A stretch of DNA of 64,000 nucleotides, taken from the NCBI RefSeq assembly GCF_008064665.1, contig NZ_VRZA01000005.1, positions 124,001 to 188,000 on the forward strand, written 5' to 3'. The notes beneath the pieces are model-generated. The model worked only from the letters and a program-made list of their open reading frames with translations. It ran no database searches and was not told the DNA's origin. A program made the translations under genes and the position numbers. How positions within the stretch are numbered: position 1 is the stretch's first letter; each line of letters opens with the position of its first letter. Of this stretch, positions 14,782 to 22,505 are shown in pieces. The stretch is from Parahaliea maris. Its GTDB lineage: Bacteria; Pseudomonadota; Gammaproteobacteria; Pseudomonadales; Halieaceae.

Positions 14782-16026
14782 ATGGAACCGACCGCAGTAA
14801 ACGACGGCAAACGGCGCAATGGATTTTTCGCAGCACTGCTAATGCTCTCGGGACTGCCCTCCGCCAACGCCAGTGCCACCGCAACGGACGCCGCAGACGT
14901 GCCGCAGGCGCTGGTACCGGCGAAGGTTCAACAGCTCAACGACCGCCCCATCCCCCGCTTTGCCGTGGATGCAGCCTGGCCGCAGGTGCCGGATGACCTC
15001 ACCCTCGGCCAGATACCAGGTGTGGCGGTCGACCGCCACGACAATGTGTGGATCATCCAGCGCCCCAACTCACTCGACTTCTCCGACAACGGGCTGGCCC
15101 AGAGTCCACCCACGGCGGTGTGCTGCCGCCCGGCCCCGCATGTCATGCAGTTTTCCAGCGCCGGCGACTACCTCGGCGGCTGGGGAGGGTCGGACCAGGC
15201 GCCCAGAATCGACGGCGTGGACCAGTGGCCGCAGGTCGTGCACGGCATTTTTGTGGACGACCGGGACAGCGTGTGGATCGGTGGCAACGGCAAGGACGAC
15301 CACGTGGTCCTCAATTTCAGCGCCGACGGCGAGTTCATCCGCCAGTACGGTATCCGCGGCGTGACAGGCGGCAACAGTGACCGCGAGGCGCTGGGCAATC
15401 CGGCGGACATTCATCACGACACCCGCCTCAATGAGGTACTGGTCGCCGACGGCTATACCAACAAACGTGTCATTGGCTTCGATTCCGCCCGCAATACATT
15501 CAGCCGGCTGTTCGGCGCCTACGGCAAGGACCCGGATGGCGGCACCCGCGAGGGCGACTTCGACCAGTCCCAGGCCTCCAGCAACGCCGACGGTGGCGCC
15601 AACCCCGAGGCAGGCATTTTCGGCGACATCGTGCACTGTGTCAGCCGGGGACCGGACGGGATGATCTACGTCTGTGATCGCCGCAACAACCGTATTCAGG
15701 TGTTCAACTCTGCCGAGGACGGCGCAATCCGCTTCGTCAGGAATCTTGTCATCGCCGGCGACACCGGAGGCCTGCGCACAGCCTCGGATATCGCCTGGTC
15801 TCCCGACGGCAAGTTTATGTACGTCGCCGACATGATGAACGGCCAGGTGTGGATTCTGGATGCCGCGGACTACGCGATCCTGGGCGCGCTGGGGCGCAAC
15901 GGGCGCTATGCGGGTGAATTCATATGGCTGCACAGTGTCGACGTGGACAGCAAGGGCAACCTCTACACCAGCGAAGTGAGCACCGGGCGCCGCGTGCAGA
16001 AGTTTGTGCTGACCGGTGTCGAGTAG
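14782..16026 (+). CDS. Secreted NHL-repeat beta-propeller protein
   Basis: A 414-residue protein with a signal peptide (cleavage near NASA) and several NHL-type blades: GVAVDRHDNVWIIQRPNS, GIFVDDRDSVWIGGNGKDD, GMIYVCDRRNNRIQVFNS, DSKGNLYTSEVSTGRRVQKF. Such proteins resemble the lyase part of peptidylglycine alpha-amidating enzyme and 6-bladed propellers, but catalytic residues cannot be claimed here. Two Cys in TAVCCRPAPH suggest a disulfide or metal site. Periplasmic or surface location is expected. It is followed by tatA after about 130 bases. The 228 bases upstream (14554-14781) hold no gene that I can support. Confidence 0.8.
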   Translation: MEPTAVNDGKRRNGFFAALLMLSGLPSANASATATDAADVPQALVPAKVQQLNDRPIPRFAVDAAWPQVPDDLTLGQIPGVAVDRHDNVWIIQRPNSLDFSDNGLAQSPPTAVCCRPAPHVMQFSSAGDYLGGWGGSDQAPRIDGVDQWPQVVHGIFVDDRDSVWIGGNGKDDHVVLNFSADGEFIRQYGIRGVTGGNSDREALGNPADIHHDTRLNEVLVADGYTNKRVIGFDSARNTFSRLFGAYGKDPDGGTREGDFDQSQASSNADGGANPEAGIFGDIVHCVSRGPDGMIYVCDRRNNRIQVFNSAEDGAIRFVRNLVIAGDTGGLRTASDIAWSPDGKFMYVADMMNGQVWILDAADYAILGALGRNGRYAGEFIWLHSVDVDSKGNLYTSEVSTGRRVQKFVLTGVE

Positions 16027-16080
16027 AAGTCAGCGGGCTGACGAACCCGGGTGAATTTCAGGGACATCCCCCCGGAAATC

Positions 16081-16162
16081 TTGCTATCCTGAGGCCCGGA
16101 GATTTTCAAAGACCACTCACCCCGCGTGGTACTTCGACTCACCAATTCACAGGAGAACCGTT
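16081..16162 (+). repeat. 82-base leader, copy 1, before tatA
   Basis: From TTGCTATCCTGAG to the ATG is exactly 82 bases, as in copy 2 at 17119-17200. Shared elements in order are TTGCTATCCTGAG, TCAA-GACCACTC and GTGGT, then a Shine-Dalgarno GGAGAAC. ACCAC (16112-16116) can pair with GTGGT (16126-16130). TATCCT may be a -10 box. Confidence 0.6.
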
Positions 16163-16354
16163 ATGGGACTGGGTGGAATCAGTATCTGGCAACTCGTCAT
16201 CATCCTCGCCATCGTCGTCATGCTCTTTGGCACCAAGCGCCTGCGCAATATCGGCGGCGATCTTGGCAGCGCCGTCAGGGGCTTCCGGGACAGCATGAAA
16301 GAGGATGGACAGGACGTGCCAGCCGAGAACGCCGAAGAACCCGGTAAAGCCTGA
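16163..16354 (+). CDS. tatA: Twin-arginine translocase subunit TatA (copy 1)
   Basis: A 63-residue TatA: short N-terminus, one membrane helix ([15 protein letters not shown]), the hinge [20 protein letters not shown] that marks TatA/E, and a short acidic tail. AGGAGAACC sets the ATG at 16163. TatA multimers form the pore for folded proteins bearing RR signal peptides. No tatB or tatC is adjacent. A second copy (17201-17392) about 70% identical by eye lies beyond ubiX with the same leader. The many Tat substrates encoded in the rest of the window make an extra tatA meaningful. Confidence 0.93.
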   Translation: MGLGGISIWQLVIILAIVVMLFGTKRLRNIGGDLGSAVRGFRDSMKEDGQDVPAENAEEPGKA

Positions 16355-16419
16355 TACCGGGACGGCAATAACGCTGACCGGACGGATGCCGCCGGACAGC
16401 GGCCAGGCTCGAAGCAATC

Positions 16420-16983
16420 ATGGAAACACAACGCCTTGTTATCGGCATCTCCGGCGCCTCGGGTATTGTCTACGGTATCCGCCTGCTGGAGATATTGCAG
16501 AAGACCCCCGTTGAGACCCACCTGGTGATGAGCAAGTCTGCGGAGCTGACGCTCAGCTACGAGTCCGACTTCTCTCCCACCGACGTGAAAGCCCTCGCCG
16601 ATGAAGTGCATCCCATCAAGGATGTCGGCGCCTGTATATCCAGCGGCTCCTTTCCCACCTCAGGTATGGTGATTGCACCCTGCTCCGTGCGGACCATGGG
16701 GGAAATCGCAACCGGCGTGACCTCTTCGCTGCTGACCCGGGCGGCGGATGTCGTGCTGAAGGAACGTCGCAAACTGGTTCTGATGGTCAGGGAAACACCT
16801 TTTCACACCGGGCACCTGCGCACCATGACCGCCCTCTCGGAAATGGGTGCCATCATTGCCCCACCGCTGCCGGCCTTTTACAGCCGGCCGCAGACCGTCG
16901 ACGACCTCGTCAATCACAGTGTCGGCCGCGTGCTCGATCTTTTTGGTATCGACGCCGGGGTAGTGAAGCGCTGGGGGCTCTGA
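16420..16983 (+). CDS. ubiX: Flavin prenyltransferase UbiX
   Basis: A 187-residue UbiX/Pad1-family protein: the N-terminal flavin-binding GISGASGIVYGIRLLE, the S-S-G-S-F (near 74-78) and APCSVRTMGEIATG motif, and RETPFHTGHLRTM as the dimethylallyl-phosphate site. It attaches a prenyl group to FMN to make prenylated FMN, the cofactor of UbiD-type decarboxylases, for ubiquinone synthesis or aromatic acid decarboxylation. It sits between the two tatA copies on the same strand, 65 bases after the first; no ubiD is visible in the window. Confidence 0.93.
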   Translation: METQRLVIGISGASGIVYGIRLLEILQKTPVETHLVMSKSAELTLSYESDFSPTDVKALADEVHPIKDVGACISSGSFPTSGMVIAPCSVRTMGEIATGVTSSLLTRAADVVLKERRKLVLMVRETPFHTGHLRTMTALSEMGAIIAPPLPAFYSRPQTVDDLVNHSVGRVLDLFGIDAGVVKRWGL

Positions 16984-17118
16984 CTTCCCTACCCGGCTAA
17001 CCGCCGCAGGGCCACACAGAGCGCCCGGGTCAGTAACAAACCGGGCACATTTGGGCGTGCCGGCCGTTCCGACCGCGCAGACCCATTGATTTTTGTCAGG
17101 TACTTCCTCCGGGCGTTC

Positions 17119-17200
17119 TTGCTATCCTGAGCCTTCGCTATTCTCAAGGACCACTCCGAAGGGGTGGTTTTTCACTTCATTTTTTCATGGGAGAACTGGA
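17119..17200 (+). repeat. 82-base leader, copy 2, before second tatA
   Basis: This is the counterpart of 16081-16162, with the same length and element order. Here the hairpin is stronger: ACCACTCC (17150-17157), GAA loop, GGGGTGGT (17161-17168), followed by TTTT, so it looks like an intrinsic terminator or attenuator ahead of the gene. The GGGAGAAC ribosome-binding site follows. Confidence 0.6.
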
Positions 17201-17392
17201 ATGGGACTCGCTGGAATCAGCATGTGGCAACTGCTCATTGTGCTCGCCATTGTCATTATGCTCTTTGGCACCAAACGTCTGCGCAACCTTGGCGGTGACC
17301 TCGGCAGCGCCATCAAGGGCTTCCGGGAGAGCGTGAAAGACGAAGACATCACGCTGCCGGCCGCGGATAACAAGGAGTCAGGCGGGGTTTAG
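17201..17392 (+). CDS. tatA: Twin-arginine translocase subunit TatA (copy 2)
   Basis: A 63-residue paralogue of the TatA at 16163: [20 protein letters not shown] membrane segment and [20 protein letters not shown] hinge, with a different acidic tail. The frame is open upstream, but the ATG at 17201 is preceded by GGGAGAAC and matches copy 1. It probably arose by duplication together with its leader. It could substitute for or supplement copy 1, perhaps under different expression because the leader hairpin differs. Confidence 0.92.
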   Translation: MGLAGISMWQLLIVLAIVIMLFGTKRLRNLGGDLGSAIKGFRESVKDEDITLPAADNKESGGV

Positions 17393-17415
17393 TCTCGGCT
17401 GGCCAGGCGCTGCGG

Positions 17416-19041
17416 CTAGTCCGCGAGCGCCTTGTTCAGTGCATCGAGACGCTCATTCCAGAGATCCTCCTGTGCGGAGGTTGCTTCCGGTGTGAAGAAC
17501 ATCGTGACGCCGCCCTTCGCCTGGGGCCAATCGGGCAACAACTCCCCGTTGGGGTTGCCTGACCGCGCGAAGTTCACCCAGTACTGCTGTAGCTCGTCTG
17601 ACACCTGGCGCTGTCGCGCGCCGGGCTCCTTCGGCTCCATATGGTCACCGGTGAAGTTGCCGAAGGTGTAAGGCATGTCACCCGCATGAAACGCGCCATA
17701 CACCTTGTACCCGTTGATATCGTGGGGTTTCGACATGCTGCCCGGCATGGCAAAGCGGTAGGTGTAGACAGCATTGCCGTGATCTTCATGAGCTACCGAG
17801 AGGGCACGGTTGACGGCATGAAACACGTAATCGCTATACATGAAGGTATCGCGGGTCGCCTCATCACCGTAAAAGCTGGTCAGGGATTCAATGATTTCCG
17901 GAGTAGTACTGGAGCTCCCTTCAAGCGCCCCACGAATGGCCTCCGGCGGTCCCATGGTGAATTCGGCGTCAGTCGCACCGACGATCATGGGCACACTTGC
18001 CGCCGAGCCGCTGGAGAATGACTGCCAGAGGTCTTCCGTCACCACAGCCCCATCTACCGCAAAGGAGATAAAGCCGGAGAAATCGGTTCCCCTGACCACT
18101 TCCCCGGCGGGTAATGCGCGCAAGGCCTCCAGTGAAGCATCTTCCATACCCAGCCGTTCGGCTATTGCGGGACCCACCTCCTCAACAATGACATCTCCAT
18201 CCTGCGCCAGCGACGCGACCCGGGGCTGGCGCCCGCGGCCGTAGCCGGACTGGGCAATCGCGCCGCTGAATAACCCTCGAGCGGCGGGCGAACTGACCAG
18301 GCTGTAAACGGATGCACCACCCGCAGATTCCCCGAAGATAGTCACCCGATCGGGGTCTCCTCCAAAGGCCGCGATGTTGGTCTTCACCCACTCGAGAGCG
18401 GCAAGCTGGTCCATCAGGCCATAGTTGAACAGGCGCCCGCCGTCGGGATTAGCCTCCGAAAGCTCCGGGTGAGCAAAAAAGCCCAGGCGTCCGAGGCGAT
18501 AATTCATCGCGACAATCACCGCCCCCTTCGCGGCAAGGTTGCCACCATAATTGACCGGTCGCGACCCGCTACCGGATACCAGCCCGCCGCCGTGAATCCA
18601 GACCATTACAGGCAAGTCAGCCTCTGCACCCGCTGGCCTGTACACATTGAGATAGAGGCAGTCTTCGCTCTCAGCCTGGGTGAAGGCTTCCTCCGGCTGG
18701 AAGCCACCTGGCTGTACCGGACGCTGCATACAGCGATTTCCATACTCATCGGCGACCAGAACCGCATCGCGGGGCGACAGCGGTTGGGGAGCTCGCCACC
18801 GCAACTCCCCCACGGGAGGACGGGCGTAGGGGATGCCTTTGTAGGCGATCACTCCGGAGGCTTCTACACCGCGTACCGGCCCCTCTGCGGTCGCTACCTT
18901 GATGAAGGATGGGGCCTGGCTGTCGACGGCTACAGGCTGGTCGCTGCGCACCGGACTGGCTTCCCGATTCGCATCGCAAGCCTGCAGCCCCAGCATGACG
19001 GAGAGCGGCATCACTGCCAGACCTTTCCAAAGAGGTTTCAC
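17416..19041 (-). CDS. Type-B carboxylesterase lipoprotein
   Basis: About 541 residues. The N-terminus ends in a probable lipobox (MLGLQAC), so the enzyme should be envelope-anchored. The alpha/beta-hydrolase core shows the oxyanion segment WIHGGGLVSGSG, nucleophile elbow GESAGG (Ser about 239), EDCLYLNVYRP, and a C-terminal His region (GAFHAGDMPYTFGNF). It hydrolyses ester bonds of a substrate I cannot name. GTG at 19041 has GGGAG eight bases upstream and follows the ThuA-like gene's stop; an ATG at 19062 overlapping that stop lacks a ribosome site. It is the last gene of the TonB receptor/dehydrogenase operon. A close paralogue is at 55736-57370. Confidence 0.9.
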   Translation of the reverse strand: MKPLWKGLAVMPLSVMLGLQACDANREASPVRSDQPVAVDSQAPSFIKVATAEGPVRGVEASGVIAYKGIPYARPPVGELRWRAPQPLSPRDAVLVADEYGNRCMQRPVQPGGFQPEEAFTQAESEDCLYLNVYRPAGAEADLPVMVWIHGGGLVSGSGSRPVNYGGNLAAKGAVIVAMNYRLGRLGFFAHPELSEANPDGGRLFNYGLMDQLAALEWVKTNIAAFGGDPDRVTIFGESAGGASVYSLVSSPAARGLFSGAIAQSGYGRGRQPRVASLAQDGDVIVEEVGPAIAERLGMEDASLEALRALPAGEVVRGTDFSGFISFAVDGAVVTEDLWQSFSSGSAASVPMIVGATDAEFTMGPPEAIRGALEGSSSTTPEIIESLTSFYGDEATRDTFMYSDYVFHAVNRALSVAHEDHGNAVYTYRFAMPGSMSKPHDINGYKVYGAFHAGDMPYTFGNFTGDHMEPKEPGARQRQVSDELQQYWVNFARSGNPNGELLPDWPQAKGGVTMFFTPEATSAQEDLWNERLDALNKALAD

Positions 19042-19045
19042 TCGT

Positions 19046-20176
19046 TTATCTCCCGTTTCCATGTTTTGTGTCGTTTGGCGCCATCGCCCAGGACAGAGCC
19101 TGGCTCAGAAATTCCTCATACGCCGCGTGTTCATAACTTTCCCGGCGATGGCCCACAGCCGAGTAAATGGCCTTTCCCCTTCCGACACGGCGCATCCAGG
19201 CCAGTGGATGGTCACTGCCCATGCTGATATCGGTGCCGTCCCAACTCACGGGAGAGTAGGTAGATTCGTCGACGCGAAGCAGTACGCTTACGCTGTCTTT
19301 TCGCGGTGTTTCAGCAAAGGAATACCACTCCTCTTCCATCGCCCAGCCCGGTGCCAATCCCTGCCCTATCCCGGCAGCGTTAGCTTCTGTCAGCAGCGTC
19401 GCCTTCTGGAACTGGGGATTACCGGGATGCCCTATGAAGCGGGCCCCCAGCAACGTCGAGGCAAACCACTGCCAAGGGTAGATGGAATCACCGCCCGTCG
19501 CGTGCAACCCGACAAAGCTGCCGCCAGACTCGATATAGTCCCGAAAAGCCGCTCGCTGCCGGACAGTCAGGGCATCCCCACTGACATTGTTCCAGACCAC
19601 CGCGTCGAAGTTTGCCAGCGCTTGCGCTGTGAACACCCCGCCGCGATCCGTCGTATAGACGGACCAGCCCTGCTGGGCGGCAATGCGCTCAATCGCGGTT
19701 CGAGCTGCCACTACCGAGTCGCCGTGATCAAAGCCGGTAATTTTTTCAAACACCAGCACCGCGGGCGACGCCGTCAGCACGCCCAACTCGGGTACGTCAT
19801 TGTCATAGCGCGCGCAGCGCGCCCGCTGGTCGTCACGCGTTACCGGTACGGTTCGCAGGAGCTTGTCCATGCGAGCCAGGCTGGATGCATCAAACCCCAG
19901 TGCCCGGGCATTACTGCGCAAACTGATAATGGCGGCGAAACTCGGGATCGCCGTGCCGACCAGGAAGGGCGGCAGATCATCCGGAAACCCGGGAAGCTCG
20001 GACTTCACCGCCTCGACCGCGGCTTCACTGAGCAGGACATCCAGCAGCGGACTATCCACCGAATAGGGCGCTTCACGCAGCGGGCAGTCAATGATTTCAG
20101 ACTGGACCGCGGCGGATACCAGGGCACACCAGCAGACCAGTAACTTCCCGAGCATCTGCAGGTGAATACTCTTCAA
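19046..20176 (-). CDS. ThuA-like domain protein, secreted
   Basis: A 376-residue protein with an N-terminal signal peptide (ending around SAAVQSE). From about residue 130 it has a ThuA fold (glutamine-amidotransferase-like): VLVFEKITGFDHGDSV, FDAVVWNNVSGD, FVGLHATGGDS, GHPGNPQFQKA and the end GRGKAIYSAVGHRRESY. ThuA-type domains occur beside sugar dehydrogenases and in alginate or trehalose use, with little known chemistry. The first 120 residues are unassigned. Its start overlaps the GMC gene's stop by 4 bases, so it is co-translated. Confidence 0.8.
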   Translation of the reverse strand: MKSIHLQMLGKLLVCWCALVSAAVQSEIIDCPLREAPYSVDSPLLDVLLSEAAVEAVKSELPGFPDDLPPFLVGTAIPSFAAIISLRSNARALGFDASSLARMDKLLRTVPVTRDDQRARCARYDNDVPELGVLTASPAVLVFEKITGFDHGDSVVAARTAIERIAAQQGWSVYTTDRGGVFTAQALANFDAVVWNNVSGDALTVRQRAAFRDYIESGGSFVGLHATGGDSIYPWQWFASTLLGARFIGHPGNPQFQKATLLTEANAAGIGQGLAPGWAMEEEWYSFAETPRKDSVSVLLRVDESTYSPVSWDGTDISMGSDHPLAWMRRVGRGKAIYSAVGHRRESYEHAAYEEFLSQALSWAMAPNDTKHGNGR

Positions 20177-21870
20177 AGCTGACCCGTCTGCAATTGTGCG
20201 GCGGCGTAATCGACGGCACGCGCGGTCAGAGCCATGTAGGTCAGGGAAGGGTTCACACAGGACGACGAGGTCATACAGGCCCCATCGGTCACGAACAGGT
20301 TGGGGACGTCATGGGCCTGGTTCCAGCGATTGAGTACAGATTCAGTGGGGTCGTCGCCCATCCGGGCGGTGCCCATCTCGTGGATGCCCATCCCCGGGAC
20401 AGCTGAATTGGGTGTCATCCGCACGCCCTGTACACCGGCGCTTTCCAGCATGGTCCCCGCCTGCTGGAGAAAATCCGCGCCAATGCTGCGCTCATTCTCA
20501 CCCCAGGCAAAGTGCACCTTGACCTGGGGGATGCCGAAACGATCAGGACGCTTGAAGTCCAACTCGATACGATTATCCCGATAGGGCAGGCACTCACCAA
20601 ACCCTATCAGCATGATGCCCCAGGGACCCGGCTGGCGGAGGGCGCGCTTGAAGTCCGCACCAAAGCCTGGCGTCTGCGCCGCCATACTCTGCCAGCCCAG
20701 ACGAAAGGCAAAACCCTGGACCCCGTAGCCCCGCACAAAGTCGGGGGACTGACTCCTGTCATCGAGATTGCGAAAGCGGGGAATATACAGCCCGGCCTGG
20801 CGCCAGCCATAGATCGTCTTGTCTTCATACCCCGGTACCATGCCAAATCCGTTGATACCGGTGTAGTGGTCCATAAGGTGGTGGCCAAGCACGCCGCTGT
20901 TGTTGGCGAGGCCGTTTGGAAACTGTTCGGAACGGGAGTTGAGCAGAATCTGGGTACTGCCGATGGTGGACGCGCAGAGGAACACCAGGCGGGCAGTGAA
21001 AGCACTGCGGCGCCGGTTGTTGGCGTCGATCACGCGAACCCCCGTGGCCCGACGCGTCACGGGGTCGTAGTCGATACCTTCGACCACACAGTCTGATTTC
21101 AGTGTCAGGTTGCCGGTTGCACGGGCAGCCGGCAGGGTCGAGCTCTGGGTAGAAAAATAGGCGCCCGCCGAGCAGCCGCGTTCGCAGGGGCCACAGTAGT
21201 GGCACTGCCCCCGGCCGTTATGGGGCCGGGTCAGCATGGCCACGCGGGCATGGGTGACACAACGGTCGGGGTAGCCCTGCTCGATGCGGTGCTTGAAGCC
21301 CCGCTCTACCACGTTGAGGTCCATGGGCGGGAGAAATTCGCTGTCAGGCAGGTGCGACAACGACTCTGCCTGGCCACTCACGCCGATAAATTTTTCGACA
21401 TGTGAGTACCAGGGAGCCAGGTCGCGATAACGCAGCGGCCAGTCGATGCCGTGCCCGTCCCTGCTGTTCGCCTCGAAATCGAGATCACTCCAGCGATACA
21501 CCTGCCTGCCCCAGAGCAGGGAGCGTCCGCCCACTACGTTGGCGCGAATCCAGCTGAAGCCCTGCGGATCACTGGCATAGGGGTTGTCCCGATCATTGTT
21601 GAAAAAATGTCGGGTGCCCTCGTTGAAGGCGTGGCAGCGGCGCTGCACCGGATACTGTTCGTCATACAGGGCCCGCGGGGGTTTACCGTGAAACGGCTGT
21701 TCCCAGGGCGGCATATGCTCGGTCTTGTAATCGATGCCGTGCTCGACCATCGCCCCGCGCTCGAGCATCAGTACCTTCAAGCCGCGCTCAGTCAGCTCCT
21801 TGGCCGCCCAGCCGCCGGTAATCCCCGAACCAATGACAATCGCATCGAATTGTGGCGCGTTATCGGACAT
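20173..21870 (-). CDS. GMC-family FAD dehydrogenase (gluconate 2-dehydrogenase-like large subunit)
   Basis: A 565-residue GMC oxidoreductase: N-terminal FAD motif DAIVIGSGITGGW, GGRSLLWGRQ, a Cys-rich segment CHYCGPCERGC, and the C-terminal active-site region TDGACMTSSSCVNPSLTYMALTARA. It probably oxidises an alcohol or a sugar carbon, with FAD tightly bound. It has no signal peptide; the next gene upstream (21900-22484) supplies a Tat-exported small subunit, so piggy-back export to the periplasm is expected. The third, cytochrome c, subunit usual in such complexes is absent from the operon. ATG 21870 is preferred to a TTG 12 bases upstream. Confidence 0.9.
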   Translation of the reverse strand: MSDNAPQFDAIVIGSGITGGWAAKELTERGLKVLMLERGAMVEHGIDYKTEHMPPWEQPFHGKPPRALYDEQYPVQRRCHAFNEGTRHFFNNDRDNPYASDPQGFSWIRANVVGGRSLLWGRQVYRWSDLDFEANSRDGHGIDWPLRYRDLAPWYSHVEKFIGVSGQAESLSHLPDSEFLPPMDLNVVERGFKHRIEQGYPDRCVTHARVAMLTRPHNGRGQCHYCGPCERGCSAGAYFSTQSSTLPAARATGNLTLKSDCVVEGIDYDPVTRRATGVRVIDANNRRRSAFTARLVFLCASTIGSTQILLNSRSEQFPNGLANNSGVLGHHLMDHYTGINGFGMVPGYEDKTIYGWRQAGLYIPRFRNLDDRSQSPDFVRGYGVQGFAFRLGWQSMAAQTPGFGADFKRALRQPGPWGIMLIGFGECLPYRDNRIELDFKRPDRFGIPQVKVHFAWGENERSIGADFLQQAGTMLESAGVQGVRMTPNSAVPGMGIHEMGTARMGDDPTESVLNRWNQAHDVPNLFVTDGACMTSSSCVNPSLTYMALTARAVDYAAAQLQTGQL

Positions 21871-21899
21871 CTGAAAATGCAACCTCGAGTACAGGGGGA

Positions 21900-22484
21900 T
21901 CAGTGGACAAATTGCCTGCCGACCTTCGACAGGTCGTAGTCGCCGTCGTAGTATCCTGGCATCGGCAGGTAGGCGAGTTCCTGTTTCATGCCGACTTCGG
22001 AGGTGTAGTAACCGAATACCACCAGTTCTTTAAGCTGGGTAAAAAAGCGGGGGACACTTTGGGCAACACCGCTCGCGTCAGTGGGCGAGATGGCCAGCTG
22101 TTCCTCTTCGCGAAGCAGTTCCTCGCGAAGTGCTTCGCCCGCCGCGGCAAAATCCTGCAGCCCGCGCTCCCGACTGCGAGCATCCAGCCGCTCCAGCCCC
22201 TCAAGGAAGACCTTGCGTTCCGCTGCCTCGTACCAGTGACCCACCACTGACGCAATGAAGTCCGGCACGCCCGCTGCAAGCGCACCGGGGGTGTCGGTGG
22301 GGGGAATGACCATGTCCGACAAGCGTGATACGGCGGCCTGCTGGCGTTCGGTGAACGTCGCTGTGGTGACAAGCGCCCGGGGATCCTCCCCGGCCAGAAG
22401 CCGTGTCGTGAGCGAGGCACTCGCGACGCTGCCACACAGCAGCGCCGCTCGCCTGAGGAGGTCCCTTCTCGTCTGGTCGGACAC
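21900..22484 (-). CDS. Gluconate 2-dehydrogenase subunit 3 family protein, Tat-exported
   Basis: A 194-residue protein. A twin-arginine signal (TRRDLLRRAALLCGSVASAS) is followed by the subunit-3 core: F-T-E-R-Q-Q-A-A-V-S-R-L-S-D-M-V-I-P-P-T-D-T-P-G-A region, and a C-terminal FGYYTSEVGMKQELAYL. Subunit 3 binds the GMC flavoprotein and carries it through the Tat pore. GTG start at 22484, which lies 20 bases after the TonB receptor's stop. The next gene, 29 bases on, is the GMC subunit, supporting a heterodimer. Confidence 0.88.
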   Translation of the reverse strand: MSDQTRRDLLRRAALLCGSVASASLTTRLLAGEDPRALVTTATFTERQQAAVSRLSDMVIPPTDTPGALAAGVPDFIASVVGHWYEAAERKVFLEGLERLDARSRERGLQDFAAAGEALREELLREEEQLAISPTDASGVAQSVPRFFTQLKELVVFGYYTSEVGMKQELAYLPMPGYYDGDYDLSKVGRQFVH

Positions 22485-22505
22485 GGTTCCGGTTACCTGG
22501 CGCTA

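Noticed and set aside
16355-16419. Possible coupling of tatA and ubiX as one functional operon
   Set aside because: They are on the same strand with a 65-base gap, but no functional link between Tat export and flavin prenylation is known; treated as neighbours only.
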